Source: Zestomonas carbonaria (GTDB taxonomy: Bacteria; Pseudomonadota; Gammaproteobacteria; Pseudomonadales; Pseudomonadaceae). From it: DNA of 35,923 nucleotides. The notes under the pieces were generated by a model. It searched no databases and was not told where the DNA came from. It saw nothing but the letters and a program-made list of their open reading frames with translations. The stretch lies in NCBI RefSeq assembly GCF_904061905.1, contig NZ_CAJFCI010000089.1, positions 1 through 35,923 of the forward strand, in the 5' to 3' direction. Of this stretch, positions 15,519 to 22,879 are shown piece by piece (position 1 is the stretch's first letter; each line of letters begins with the position of its first letter). Position numbers and translations under genes: made by a program.

Positions 15519-15769
15519 AAAGAGAGTTTTTGTACATATCCGGCTTCTTGCGGGATGACGGTGGAGATGACTCGCTGAAGTACGAGCTTGAAGTTCCCTC
15601 TGAGTTTCAATCTGCGGTCTTGGCCGTAATGGGTTGGGAAAGTCTTGATGGCAGCCAAGGATATGGCTGGGAACTGACCCCTGATCAAGTCGCGCAAATA
15701 TCGGCGGCGTTAGGCCAGCGATTGCCAACTGCTTTGAGTCTATTCATTGAGACTTTGGTCTCTGACTAG
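15515..15769 (+). CDS. Candidate immunity protein for the E3-type rRNase toxin
   Basis: The 84-residue acidic protein starts MKREFLYISGFLRDDGGDD and overlaps the toxin frame by 4 bp (ATGA), the coupling usual for nuclease toxin-immunity pairs. Its length equals that of colicin E3 immunity protein (about 85 residues) and its many Asp/Glu residues suit binding to a basic rRNase. Sequence similarity to ImmE3 itself is not evident to me; the YGWELTPDQVAQISAALGQ stretch resembles small immunity-like proteins with a 'Y-x-W/V-x-x-x-x-Q-A-x-x-I' end seen beside some pyocins (weak recollection). Keeping an intact immunity gene next to a broken toxin is common, because it still protects against kin that carry the toxin. 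Confidence 0.6.
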   Translation: MKREFLYISGFLRDDGGDDSLKYELEVPSEFQSAVLAVMGWESLDGSQGYGWELTPDQVAQISAALGQRLPTALSLFIETLVSD

Positions 15770-15933
15770 TGTTGAGCTCTATCAAGAAAGTCTGCGCCAG
15801 ACTGCATGAAGAGCAGGGGTGGTACTAGTGAGCACAGGGACTATTGAGCAGTGGGTCGGGGGACTTGACCTCTCATTCAAGGAGTCGGTCGCAACAAACA
15901 CCATCCCGAAAGGTCGCCTGCAGGAGCTCTATC

Positions 15934-16060
15934 CTGCGCCCCGGCGGGACGGTGTCCGGGCCGACGCTGATGGCGGTGGCGGATGTGGCGCTGTACGTGG
16001 CGGTGCTGGGGGAGATCGGCATCGTACCGTTGGCGGTGACCACCAACCTGACCATCAACT
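15934..16060 (+). repeat. 127-bp direct repeat, copy B (orphan fragment of the thioesterase gene)
   Basis: This is a near-identical copy of 14661-14787 (three substitutions), cut off from the rest of the gene at both ends. The sequence immediately before it, GAGCTCTATC (15924-15933), occurs also at 15774-15783 just after the immunity gene, so a 10-bp direct repeat marks the left junction. The 160 bp between immunity gene and this copy hold a short open frame beginning near 15819 that I do not recognise and that fuses into the fragment. This is best read as a scar of recombination. Confidence 0.9.
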
Positions 16061-16160
16061 ACGGTCGATGACCGTGCAGCCGCACGTATGACGGTAAGCG
16101 TTCGGTGAAGGCACATTGCGATGGGCTACACGGTGATAGTCACAGATTAAGGTTCTCAAC

Positions 16161-16616
16161 ATGGAATGTCAGGTTCGTCCCGCAACAAGTGAAGATGCAG
16201 CAGCGATTAGCCGTGTAGTGATCGCTGCTTTGCATAAGTCGAATTCACAAGATTACTCACCTGACGTGATCAGTCAGGTTGAGAAGAGCTTTGCTCCAGA
16301 AGCCGTCAGCGTACTGCTCGGTAAGCGCAAGGTTTTCGTAGCTTTGCTAACCGAAATTATTGTCGGTACCGCAAGCCTCGATGGTGATGTAGTCAGAAGC
16401 GTTTTCGTTGATCCTGCGTACCAAGGTAGCGGTATTGGCAGGCAGTTGATGGGGGGCATTCATGTTACGGCTGCCAGCGCTGGTATTGGAGTTTTGCGGG
16501 TGCCGTCATCAATTACAGCGGAGAGCTTCTACGCAGCGTTGGGTTACCAGAAAATCCGCGATGAATTTCATGGGGCTGAACGCACCATCGTTATGGAAAA
16601 ACAGCTTGAGAGCTAG
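16161..16616 (+). CDS. GNAT-family N-acetyltransferase
   Basis: The 151-residue protein is a single GNAT domain. The acetyl-CoA-binding motif A is VRSVFVDPAYQGSGIGRQLM, with the Q-x-x-G-x-G pyrophosphate loop; the end of the fold is FYAALGYQKIRDEFHGAERT. The acceptor substrate is not predictable. AAGG lies 9 nt before the ATG. Base composition and codon use are visibly more AT-rich than in flanking genes (frequent GTT, GCT, AAG, ATT), like the toxin/immunity segment, suggesting both arrived by transfer. It is alone, followed by a 255-bp gap holding a hairpin and the operator of the next operon. Confidence 0.88.
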   Translation: MECQVRPATSEDAAAISRVVIAALHKSNSQDYSPDVISQVEKSFAPEAVSVLLGKRKVFVALLTEIIVGTASLDGDVVRSVFVDPAYQGSGIGRQLMGGIHVTAASAGIGVLRVPSSITAESFYAALGYQKIRDEFHGAERTIVMEKQLES

Positions 16617-16666
16617 GCCGGGCTCTTTACGCGACACTCAAAGGCCACGACTGACCCGTTCGCACG

Positions 16667-16693
16667 CCAGGGTGCTTCGATGAAGTGCCCTGG
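16667..16693. other. Imperfect hairpin downstream of the GNAT gene
   Basis: CCAGGG-TG-CTTC and GAAG-TG-CCCTGG pair around a 3-nt loop, with a TG/TG internal mismatch. There is no T-run, so I do not call it an intrinsic terminator, although it may end or protect the GNAT transcript. Confidence 0.35.
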
Positions 16694-16762
16694 TCGAAGC
16701 TCGTAGCGTTCTCTCTGATACCTGTGCACATCTATCGCCTCGTTTCCTGCCCCTCCGCACAC

Positions 16763-16795
16763 ATCTGATCCGCTTTTTCGCGCTCGATCTGAGTC
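16763..16795 (+). promoter_or_regulatory. MpaR-type direct-repeat operator, copy 2 (reductase-DUF934-lrgAB promoter)
   Basis: ATCTGATCC, 15 nt, ATCTGAGTC, in the same orientation relative to the gene as the copies before ccoG and ccoN4, ending 76 bp before the reductase start. A CCATAGT stretch (about 16816-16822), 20 nt beyond the TCTGT that ends the site, is a plausible -10 box, which would put the repeat where an activator contacts polymerase (inference). Confidence 0.7.
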
Positions 16796-16871
16796 TGTTA
16801 CGTATCACCTCCGCCAGGCCATAGTCGTCTCCCGAGAGCCCCGCACAGAGGGCCGCCGATGAGACCCTGGC

Positions 16872-18542
16872 ATGTATCACTACGACGATTACGACCGCGC
16901 GCTGGTCCATGAGCGTGTCGCCCAGTTCCGCGATCAGGTGCAGCGGCGCCTTGCTGGCGAACTGAGCGAGGAGGAGTTCCTGCCGCTGCGCCTGCAGAAC
17001 GGCCTGTACCTGCAGAAGCATGCCTACATGCTGCGGGTGGCGATTCCCTACGGCACGCTGTCGAGCGGGCAGTTGCGGACGCTCGCCGGCATCGCCTGGG
17101 ACTACGACCGTGGCTACGGCCACTTCACCACGCGGCAGAACATCCAGTTCAACTGGATCGAGCTGGAGCAGGTGCCGGATATCCTCGAACGGCTCGCCGA
17201 TGTGGAGATGCACGCCATCCAGACGTCCGGCAACTGCGTGCGCAACATCACCACCGAGGCCTTCGCCGGGGTCGCCGCCGACGAGTTGCTGGACCCACGC
17301 CCGCTGGCGGAAATCCTCCGCCAGTGGTCGACGGTCAATCCGGAATTCCTGTTCCTGCCGCGTAAGTTCAAGATCGCCCTGTGCGCCGCCGAGGAGGACC
17401 GCGCGGCGGTGATGATGCACGACATCGGCCTGTATTTTTACCGCGATGCCGACGGCGAGCTGTTGCTGCGGGTGATGGTCGGCGGCGGGCTGGGGCGCAC
17501 GCCTATCCTGTCCCGGCAGATTCGCGAGGCGCTGCCCTGGCGGCACCTGCTGTCCTATGTCGAGGCCATCCTGCGCGTGTACAACCGCCACGGCCGGCGC
17601 GACAACAAGTACAAGGCGCGGATCAAGATCCTGGTCAAGGCGCTGGGCATCGAAGCCTTCGCCCGCGAGGTGGAGGAGGAGTGGCGGCACATCATGGACG
17701 GCCCGGCCGAGCTGACCGAGGCCGAATACCAGCGGGTCGCCGCCGCCTTCGAGCCGCCATCCTACGAGCGCCTGGACGACAGTGACCTCGGTTTCGGCAC
17801 CGCGCTGGCCAGCGACGCCGAATTCGCGCGCTGGGTTTCGCGCAACGTGCAGCCGCACAAGGTGCCCGGCTACGCGGCGGTGGTGCTGTCCACCAAGCCC
17901 GGGCCGGCCGCGCCACCGGGGGATGTCACCGCCGGGCAGATGGAGCGCATCGCCGATTGGGCCGAGCGCTTCGGCTTCGGCGAAATCCGTATCGCCCACG
18001 AACAGAACGTGATCCTGCCGGACATCGCCAAGGCCGACCTGCACGCGCTCTGGCTGGAAGCCTGCGAGGCCGGGCTGGCGACGCCGAATGTCGGGCTGCT
18101 GACCGATATCATCGCCTGTCCCGGCGGCGACTACTGCTCGCTGGCCAACGCCAAGTCGATCCCCATCGCCCAGGCGATCCAGCAGCGCTTCGACGACCTC
18201 GACTACCTGCACGACCTCGGCGAACTGAGCCTGAACATCTCCGGCTGCATGAACGCCTGCGGCCACCACCATATCGGCAACATCGGCATCCTCGGCGTCG
18301 ACAAGAACGGCAGCGAGTGGTACCAGGTGACCATCGGCGGCGCCCAGGGCCAGGACAGCGCGCTGGGCCGGGTGATCGGCCCGTCGTTCAGCGCCGCCGA
18401 AGTCCCGGAGGTGATCGAGCATCTGCTGCGCACCTACACCGACTACCGCGAAGCGGAGGAACGCTTCGTCGACACCGTCCAGCGCATCGGCCTGGAGCCG
18501 TTCAAGGAGCGGGTCTACGGCCGGGAGGTGCAATCGGCATGA
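16872..18542 (+). CDS. Siroheme/[4Fe-4S] nitrite or sulfite reductase (PA4130-like)
   Basis: The 556-residue cytoplasmic enzyme has the two repeated NIR_SIR half-domains of ferredoxin-type nitrite/sulfite reductases. The arginine-rich siroheme-binding region is in YGHFTTRQNIQFNWIEL. The cluster cysteines are in ACPGGDYCSLA (C-x5-C) and NISGCMNACGHHHIGNIG (C-x3-C), the pattern that holds the [4Fe-4S] cluster coupled to siroheme. Length is normal. It reduces nitrite to ammonia or sulfite to sulfide by six electrons; which one cannot be told here. It matches PA4130, part of a cluster induced by cyanide and low oxygen in P. aeruginosa, and has the shared operator upstream. It overlaps the next gene by 4 bp. 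A weak site precedes the ATG at 16872. Confidence 0.9.
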   Translation: MYHYDDYDRALVHERVAQFRDQVQRRLAGELSEEEFLPLRLQNGLYLQKHAYMLRVAIPYGTLSSGQLRTLAGIAWDYDRGYGHFTTRQNIQFNWIELEQVPDILERLADVEMHAIQTSGNCVRNITTEAFAGVAADELLDPRPLAEILRQWSTVNPEFLFLPRKFKIALCAAEEDRAAVMMHDIGLYFYRDADGELLLRVMVGGGLGRTPILSRQIREALPWRHLLSYVEAILRVYNRHGRRDNKYKARIKILVKALGIEAFAREVEEEWRHIMDGPAELTEAEYQRVAAAFEPPSYERLDDSDLGFGTALASDAEFARWVSRNVQPHKVPGYAAVVLSTKPGPAAPPGDVTAGQMERIADWAERFGFGEIRIAHEQNVILPDIAKADLHALWLEACEAGLATPNVGLLTDIIACPGGDYCSLANAKSIPIAQAIQQRFDDLDYLHDLGELSLNISGCMNACGHHHIGNIGILGVDKNGSEWYQVTIGGAQGQDSALGRVIGPSFSAAEVPEVIEHLLRTYTDYREAEERFVDTVQRIGLEPFKERVYGREVQSA

Positions 18543-19027
18543 ACAACCTGATCCGCCTGGTCGACGGTCAGCCGCGACTGATCGACGACGATCCCTGGAA
18601 CCTGGTGCGCGATGGCGACGAGGCGAGTGGCGACCGACTGATCCTGCCGTTGCCGCTATGGCTCGAGCGGCGGGAAGTCGGCCAGGGCGTTTGGCTGGCC
18701 CCAGGAGACGAACCCGAGGCGCTGCAACCCTGGCTTGCCGAACTGCCATTGATCGCGTTGGACTTCCCCAGCTTCCGCGACGGCCGCGCCTACAGCCTGG
18801 CCTATCTGTTGCGCACGCGGCTGGGCTGGCGAGGCGAGTTGCGCGCGGTCGGCGACGTGCTGCGCGACCAGCTCAGCCATATGCGCCAGTGCGGTTTCGA
18901 TGCCTTCGCCGTGCGCGCGGACAAATCGGCGGAGGACGCTCTCAAGGGCCTGGCCGGCATCAGCGTGCTGTACGGACGCTCGGCGCTGGAACCGCGCCCG
19001 CTGTTTCGCCGGGGGAGGGGGGGATGA
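18539..19027 (+). CDS. DUF934 protein (PA4129-like), partner of the nitrite/sulfite reductase
   Basis: The 162-residue protein carries the DUF934 signature ALDFPSFRDGRAYSLAYLLR and continues LGWRGELRAVGDVLRDQL and CGFDAFAVR. DUF934 proteins are almost always encoded next to a CysI-type reductase and are thought to serve it, perhaps as an electron-transfer or assembly partner; the mechanism is unknown. Here it starts inside the stop of the reductase gene (ATGA) and its own stop overlaps lrgA, so the whole unit is translationally coupled. Last residues are Arg/Gly-rich (FRRGRGG) and may be influenced by the overlap. Confidence 0.85.
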   Translation: MNNLIRLVDGQPRLIDDDPWNLVRDGDEASGDRLILPLPLWLERREVGQGVWLAPGDEPEALQPWLAELPLIALDFPSFRDGRAYSLAYLLRTRLGWRGELRAVGDVLRDQLSHMRQCGFDAFAVRADKSAEDALKGLAGISVLYGRSALEPRPLFRRGRGG

Positions 19028-19377
19028 TGCTGAAGGGGTTGCTTTATCTGGTCGTCCTGCAATTGCTGGGCAGCCTCATCAATGCCCTGTTTCTGCCGGG
19101 ACTCCCGGGGTCGATCATCGGCCTGCTGCTGTTGTTCGGTTGCCTGCTGTTGCGTGGCGAGGTGCCTGAGCCGCTGCGGCTGGCGGCGAATGGATTGCTG
19201 CAGTACCTGCCGTTGTTCCTGGTGGTGCCGGCGGCGGGCATCATGGTCAGCGGCGACAAGCTGCTCGGTGAACTGCCAGCCATCGCCGCCGCGCTGGTTC
19301 TGTCGCTGCTGGTGACCGTGCCGTTCTGCGGCTGGCTGCTGCAGACCCTCGCCAGGCGAATGGAGCGTGATCCATGA
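19024..19377 (+). CDS. lrgA: LrgA/CidA-family membrane protein
   Basis: The 117-residue inner-membrane protein has four predicted helices and the family motif LPGLPGSIIGLLLLFGCLLL, then YLPLFLVVPAAGIM. LrgA/CidA proteins are small holin-like proteins that act with LrgB/CidB in control of murein hydrolase activity, cell lysis and, as shown in other bacteria, pyruvate uptake. It overlaps the DUF934 gene by 4 bp and lrgB by 4 bp. Being in one coupled operon with an assimilatory-type reductase is unusual for the family. The symbol denotes the family and does not claim orthology with a named locus. Confidence 0.88.
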   Translation: MMLKGLLYLVVLQLLGSLINALFLPGLPGSIIGLLLLFGCLLLRGEVPEPLRLAANGLLQYLPLFLVVPAAGIMVSGDKLLGELPAIAAALVLSLLVTVPFCGWLLQTLARRMERDP

Positions 19378-20078
19378 GCGTGGCGTCCGCCTGGCCGGTG
19401 CTCGTCGGACAGCCGCTGTTCGCCGTTGGCCTTACCCTGGCTTCCTTCCACCTGGCCCTGGTGCTGTACAAGCGCAGCGGCTGGTTGCTGTTGCAGCCGG
19501 TGATGGTGGCCATGCTCCTGGTGGTGGGAGCCTTGCTGGTTTGCGGGGTGGACTACCCCACCTATCGCCAGGGCGCGGAGCCCATCGCCTTGCTGCTCGG
19601 CCCGGCGACCATCGCCCTGGCGGTGCCTCTGCACCACAACCTCAGGCGCATCCGCCAGTTGCTCTGGCCGATCCTGATCACCCTCGTGGTCGGCGGTGTG
19701 CTCACTGTCGCCCTGACCCTGCTGATCGGTCACCTGCTCGGTGCCGACTGGGCGGTGCTGATGAGCCTGGCGCCGAAGTCGGTGACCATGCCCATCGCCA
19801 TGCTGGTGGCCGAGCAGATCGGCGGTATCGCCTCGCTGGCGGCGGTCATGGTCATGCTTACCGGCGTGATCGGCACCGCTTTCGGCCCCTTGCTGCTGCG
19901 CTGGGCGCGAGTCGATCATCCGGCGGCCCGTGGCCTTAGCTATGGCATGAACGCCCACGCCATCGGCACCGCCCGCGCGCTGGAGGAAGGAGAGGAGTGC
20001 GGCGCCTTCGCCGCCCTGGCCATGAGCCTGCTGGGGATCGGGACGGCCTTGCTGATGCCGGTGATCCTGGGTGGGTAG
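19374..20078 (+). CDS. lrgB: LrgB/CidB-family membrane protein
   Basis: The 234-residue protein has about seven transmembrane helices and the LrgB signatures SLAPKSVTMPIAM and SYGMNAHAIGTARALEEGEECGAF. It is the partner of LrgA, with which it forms a membrane system affecting autolysis and, in other bacteria, pyruvate or acetate metabolism. It starts within the lrgA stop (ATGA) and is the last gene of the four-gene operon that begins with the nitrite/sulfite reductase. No obvious intrinsic terminator follows in the 119 bp before the AraC gene. Confidence 0.9.
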   Translation: MSVASAWPVLVGQPLFAVGLTLASFHLALVLYKRSGWLLLQPVMVAMLLVVGALLVCGVDYPTYRQGAEPIALLLGPATIALAVPLHHNLRRIRQLLWPILITLVVGGVLTVALTLLIGHLLGADWAVLMSLAPKSVTMPIAMLVAEQIGGIASLAAVMVMLTGVIGTAFGPLLLRWARVDHPAARGLSYGMNAHAIGTARALEEGEECGAFAALAMSLLGIGTALLMPVILGG

Positions 20079-20197
20079 GCCTCCACTCATCCTCGCGCAC
20101 GCGGCTCGCTCAGGCTGCCTCTACACTTCAAGCACGCTGTCATCTCCGCTGTCATTCAAAAATGGGAGGGCACTGTTTCGACTGGGGAGGTTGCCCT

Positions 20198-21136
20198 ATG
20201 AGCAAGCTCATCTGCGCTGAGTTCGATGAGTTCGAGGAGGCGTTGTACGGCGTGCAGGGGCACTATCTGTTGCGTTCACGCCAGCAACGCGATTGGAGAC
20301 TCAGGGTCGTCGATCTGAATGGCGTCGCACTGATGCTCGGTCGCGAGGGCGCGGGAACCCTCTATAGCGGTGTAGGGCTACCCGAGTTCTTCAACATCTT
20401 CCTGCCGGTGAGCGGAAGGGAGACCACGGTAGTCGATGGCCAGCGCTTCGATCATCGGCGGATTGGCTGGATGGTTCCGGATGTCATGTTCCATATCGAT
20501 GCCAGTCGGCCCGCGACCTGGCTGACGGTGGCCATGTCGTGCGATCTGGTGTTGCGCTGGGCCGGTATCCACGAGGACGAGTTCGATTTCTCGATCCTGG
20601 CACGCAATCTGGTAGGCGTCGCGCAGATGGACGTCACTCCGCTGGTCTGGCTTGCCCACCGCCTGTTCCATATCGACGAGCATTCCCCCGAAGACTTGCA
20701 CAACCCCGTTGCCGAGCACGCGGCTCGTACCGAGTTGATGGACATGGTGTTCCACACCCTGCTACCACTCGACGTATCCAATCCGACCGTTCGCCACTGC
20801 CTGGATCATCGCAGGATCTTGCGCGAGGCTTTGGAACTGCTTGCCTCGCTGGAGGAGGCGCCGGTCTATCTGGAGGATCTGTGTGCCGCGACCCATGCGT
20901 CGGAACGTACCGTGCGCACTGTGTTCAATCGCTATCTGGGGATGAGCCCGCATCGCTACCTGATGCTGTACCGGCTGCATGCCATTCGCTCGGCGATTCG
21001 CCGTGCGCAGCCAGGAGAGACGATTACCAGCATCTGTGCCCGATACGGCGTATGGGATTTCGGCCGGCTGGCCAGGCAGTACATGAGCTACTTCGGCGAG
21101 CTGCCATCGCAAGCGTTGGCCAGCCGGCCGCGCTGA
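20198..21136 (+). CDS. AraC-family transcriptional regulator with N-terminal sensor domain
   Basis: The 312-residue protein has an N-terminal domain (about 1-200, not recognisable beyond an AraC-type cupin-like region) and a C-terminal double HTH (about 212-308) with ASERTVRTVFNRYLGMSPHR and VWDFGRLARQYMSYFGELPS. It resembles the EutR/OruR-type group. The ATG at 20198 has GGGGAGG 7 nt upstream. It converges, with a 5-bp gap, on a second AraC gene whose HTH is clearly related, so the pair may share targets among the enzyme genes at 21838-24836. Ligand unknown. Confidence 0.85.
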   Translation: MSKLICAEFDEFEEALYGVQGHYLLRSRQQRDWRLRVVDLNGVALMLGREGAGTLYSGVGLPEFFNIFLPVSGRETTVVDGQRFDHRRIGWMVPDVMFHIDASRPATWLTVAMSCDLVLRWAGIHEDEFDFSILARNLVGVAQMDVTPLVWLAHRLFHIDEHSPEDLHNPVAEHAARTELMDMVFHTLLPLDVSNPTVRHCLDHRRILREALELLASLEEAPVYLEDLCAATHASERTVRTVFNRYLGMSPHRYLMLYRLHAIRSAIRRAQPGETITSICARYGVWDFGRLARQYMSYFGELPSQALASRPR

Positions 21137-21141
21137 TTGGG

Positions 21142-21540
21142 CTATTCATTCACCCCGCGACTGAGTGTCTGGCTCGGGTACTCGCCGAACAGCGCGTGGT
21201 ACTCCGTGGCCATGCGACCGCAATCCGAATAACCGAAGCGAGCGGCAATGCCGGCGACCGTCGCGTGGCTGGGCGTGGCAACCGCAAGCGCTGCACGGAG
21301 CAGGTGCAGGCGGCGTAGGCGCAGGTAGCGGCAAGGCCCGATGCCGAAGGTTTCCAGGAAGATCGAACGCAAGGTCCGCTCACTGACCCCGGCCAGCTTG
21401 CACAGATCGACCAGACGCAATGGCTTGTTTTCCTTGCGCGGCAGCACCTTCAACACCTTGGTGATGATCTCTCGTCGCGAAATGCGCTGTCTGCCTGGCG
21501 TACTTCGGGATTGCGCGGCCTTGGCTTTTCTATTGGGCAT
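21142..21540 (-). CDS. AraC-type regulator consisting of the DNA-binding domain only
   Basis: The 132-residue protein is little more than an AraC double HTH (about 40-130): LCKLAGVSERTLRSIFLETF, GIGPCRYLRLRRLHLLRAAL and RFGYSDCGRMATEYHALFGE. There is no sensor domain, only a basic 35-residue leader. The HTH is similar to that of the gene at 20198. Either it is a naturally short SoxS-like regulator controlled by its own level, or it lost its N-terminal part. It is divergent from the chloroperoxidase gene over a 297-bp region containing a 17-bp inverted repeat, so it is the likely regulator of those enzyme genes (inference). Confidence 0.78.
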   Translation of the reverse strand: MPNRKAKAAQSRSTPGRQRISRREIITKVLKVLPRKENKPLRLVDLCKLAGVSERTLRSIFLETFGIGPCRYLRLRRLHLLRAALAVATPSHATVAGIAARFGYSDCGRMATEYHALFGEYPSQTLSRGVNE

Positions 21541-21596
21541 GTCTGCCTGACCCGTGTCGGAGCTGCCAGCAGCCTGCTCCGGACATATCAGCCACG

Positions 21597-21659
21597 CTAC
21601 GTAAAACAGGCAAACAACACAGGAGCGTTCGATCCTGGTTCCTTGCCGATTTTACGTAG
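21597..21659. promoter_or_regulatory. Paired 17-bp inverted repeat between the AraC-type and chloroperoxidase genes
   Basis: CTACGTAAAACAGGCAA (21597-21613) and TTGCCGATTTTACGTAG (21643-21659) are inverted copies with two mismatches, separated by 29 bp. A further TACGTAA lies at 21693. Two-site, half-palindromic arrays of this size are typical of AraC-family operators, and this is the promoter region of divergent genes. The remaining 297 bp (21541-21837) show no gene. Confidence 0.6.
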
Positions 21660-21837
21660 TTGGCTCCATGCGGTTTCAGCAGAATCCAGTGATACGTAAT
21701 CCCCAGTTCCAGCGGCTTGACGTATCGCTCGCACCATCGACCGGTGGCACACGAGCGGATCATGGCAGGCCGCGACGAGGCACGCATTCGGGGAGTTGCG
21801 ACTTCACCGAAGCGCCTACCCGCAGAAGGGGAACCAT

Positions 21838-22809
21838 ATGAGGCATCACGAATCCACGCCCGGCGTCGTCTTGAGCCGTCGTACCCTGCTGGCAGGCTCG
21901 GCGGTTCTCGCTGCCGGCCTGGTCCTGCCCGTTTCGAGCGCTTCGACCTCCGACCCCCTGCAACGAGCTGGAGAGAGAAAGATCATGAGCACTATCACGA
22001 CCCGAGACGGCACGCAGATCTACTACAAGGACTGGGGTTCCGGCCCTGTCGTCGTCCTGAGCCATGGTTGGCCGCTGAACGCCGATAGCTGGGAAGCGCA
22101 GATGCTGTTCCTGGCCTCCAACGGCTACCGCGTCATTGCCCATGACAGACGGGGGCATGGTCGTTCCAGCCAACCCTGGGACGGAAACGAGATGGACACC
22201 TACGCGGATGACCTGGCGCAGTTGCTCGACACGCTGGACGTCAAGGATGCCGCGTTGTTCGGTTTCTCGACCGGGGGCGGTGAGGTGGCGCGCTATATCG
22301 GCCGGCATGGTAGCAAGAGGGTGGCCAAGGCCGGGCTGATCTCCGCAGTTCCTCCGCTGATGCTGAAGACCGAGGCGAACCCCGGTGGCCTGCCAATCTC
22401 GGTATTCGACGAGATACGAGCCGGCTCCATCGCCAATCGCTCGCAGTTGTACCGGGATATCGCCAGCGGCCCGTTCTTCGGCTTCAACCGCACGGGCGCC
22501 AAGCCATCGCAAGGGATCATCGATGCATTCTGGATGCAGGGGATGATGGCCGGTCACAAGAATGCCTATGACTGCATCAAGGCGTTCTCGGAGACCGATT
22601 TCACCGAGGATCTGAAGAAATTCGACATTCCTACCCTGATCCTGCATGGCGACGACGATCAGATCGTGCCAGTCGATGCAGCCGCGCGAGCGTCGGCAAA
22701 ACTGGTCCGCAACGCCAGGCTGGTGATCTATCCCGGTGCTCCACACGGTATCACCGACACCCACAAGGAACAGCTTTGCGCGGACATGCTGGCATTCCTG
22801 AAAAGCTGA
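21838..22809 (+). CDS. Tat-exported non-heme chloroperoxidase/arylesterase (alpha/beta hydrolase)
   Basis: From the ATG at 21838 (AAGGGG upstream) the protein has 323 residues. The N-terminus has a twin-arginine signal, LSRRTLLAGSAVLAAGLVLP, so the enzyme should be exported folded to the periplasm. The rest (from about residue 50) is a cofactor-free haloperoxidase/esterase: oxyanion region SHGWPLNADSWE, nucleophile S144 in GFSTGGGE, acid within D272-D274 (HGDDDQIVP) and H303 in GAPHGI. Relatives hydrolyse esters and, with acetate and peroxide, make peracid. A second start with a strong GGAGAG site at 21985 would give the family's usual cytoplasmic form, beginning MSTITTRDGTQIYYKDWG. It heads a run of same-strand enzyme genes to 24836. 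Confidence 0.9.
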   Translation: MRHHESTPGVVLSRRTLLAGSAVLAAGLVLPVSSASTSDPLQRAGERKIMSTITTRDGTQIYYKDWGSGPVVVLSHGWPLNADSWEAQMLFLASNGYRVIAHDRRGHGRSSQPWDGNEMDTYADDLAQLLDTLDVKDAALFGFSTGGGEVARYIGRHGSKRVAKAGLISAVPPLMLKTEANPGGLPISVFDEIRAGSIANRSQLYRDIASGPFFGFNRTGAKPSQGIIDAFWMQGMMAGHKNAYDCIKAFSETDFTEDLKKFDIPTLILHGDDDQIVPVDAAARASAKLVRNARLVIYPGAPHGITDTHKEQLCADMLAFLKS

Positions 22810-22832
22810 TCGCCTTGAATACATCCATCCCA

Positions 22833-22853
22833 GCCGATAGCTCTGCTATCGGC
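22833..22853 (+). other. Intercistronic hairpin after the chloroperoxidase gene
   Basis: GCCGATAG / CTATCGGC form a perfect 8-bp stem with a 5-nt loop in the 70-bp gap before the next gene. No T-run follows. It is more likely a message-stabilising or processing site within an operon than a terminator. Confidence 0.45.
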
Positions 22854-22879
22854 CCATCACCAGCAGGAGGGAACACGCC

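Noticed and set aside
15819..16091. Short plus-strand frame from GTG 15819 into the thioesterase fragment
   Set aside because: The first ~35 residues are not recognised and the rest is the duplicated fragment, partly in the wrong frame. It is probably a chance fusion at the rearrangement.
16161..16616. GNAT gene as antitoxin or toxin of a TacAT-type pair
   Set aside because: No DUF1778-type partner is adjacent, and it has the plain features of a general acetyltransferase.
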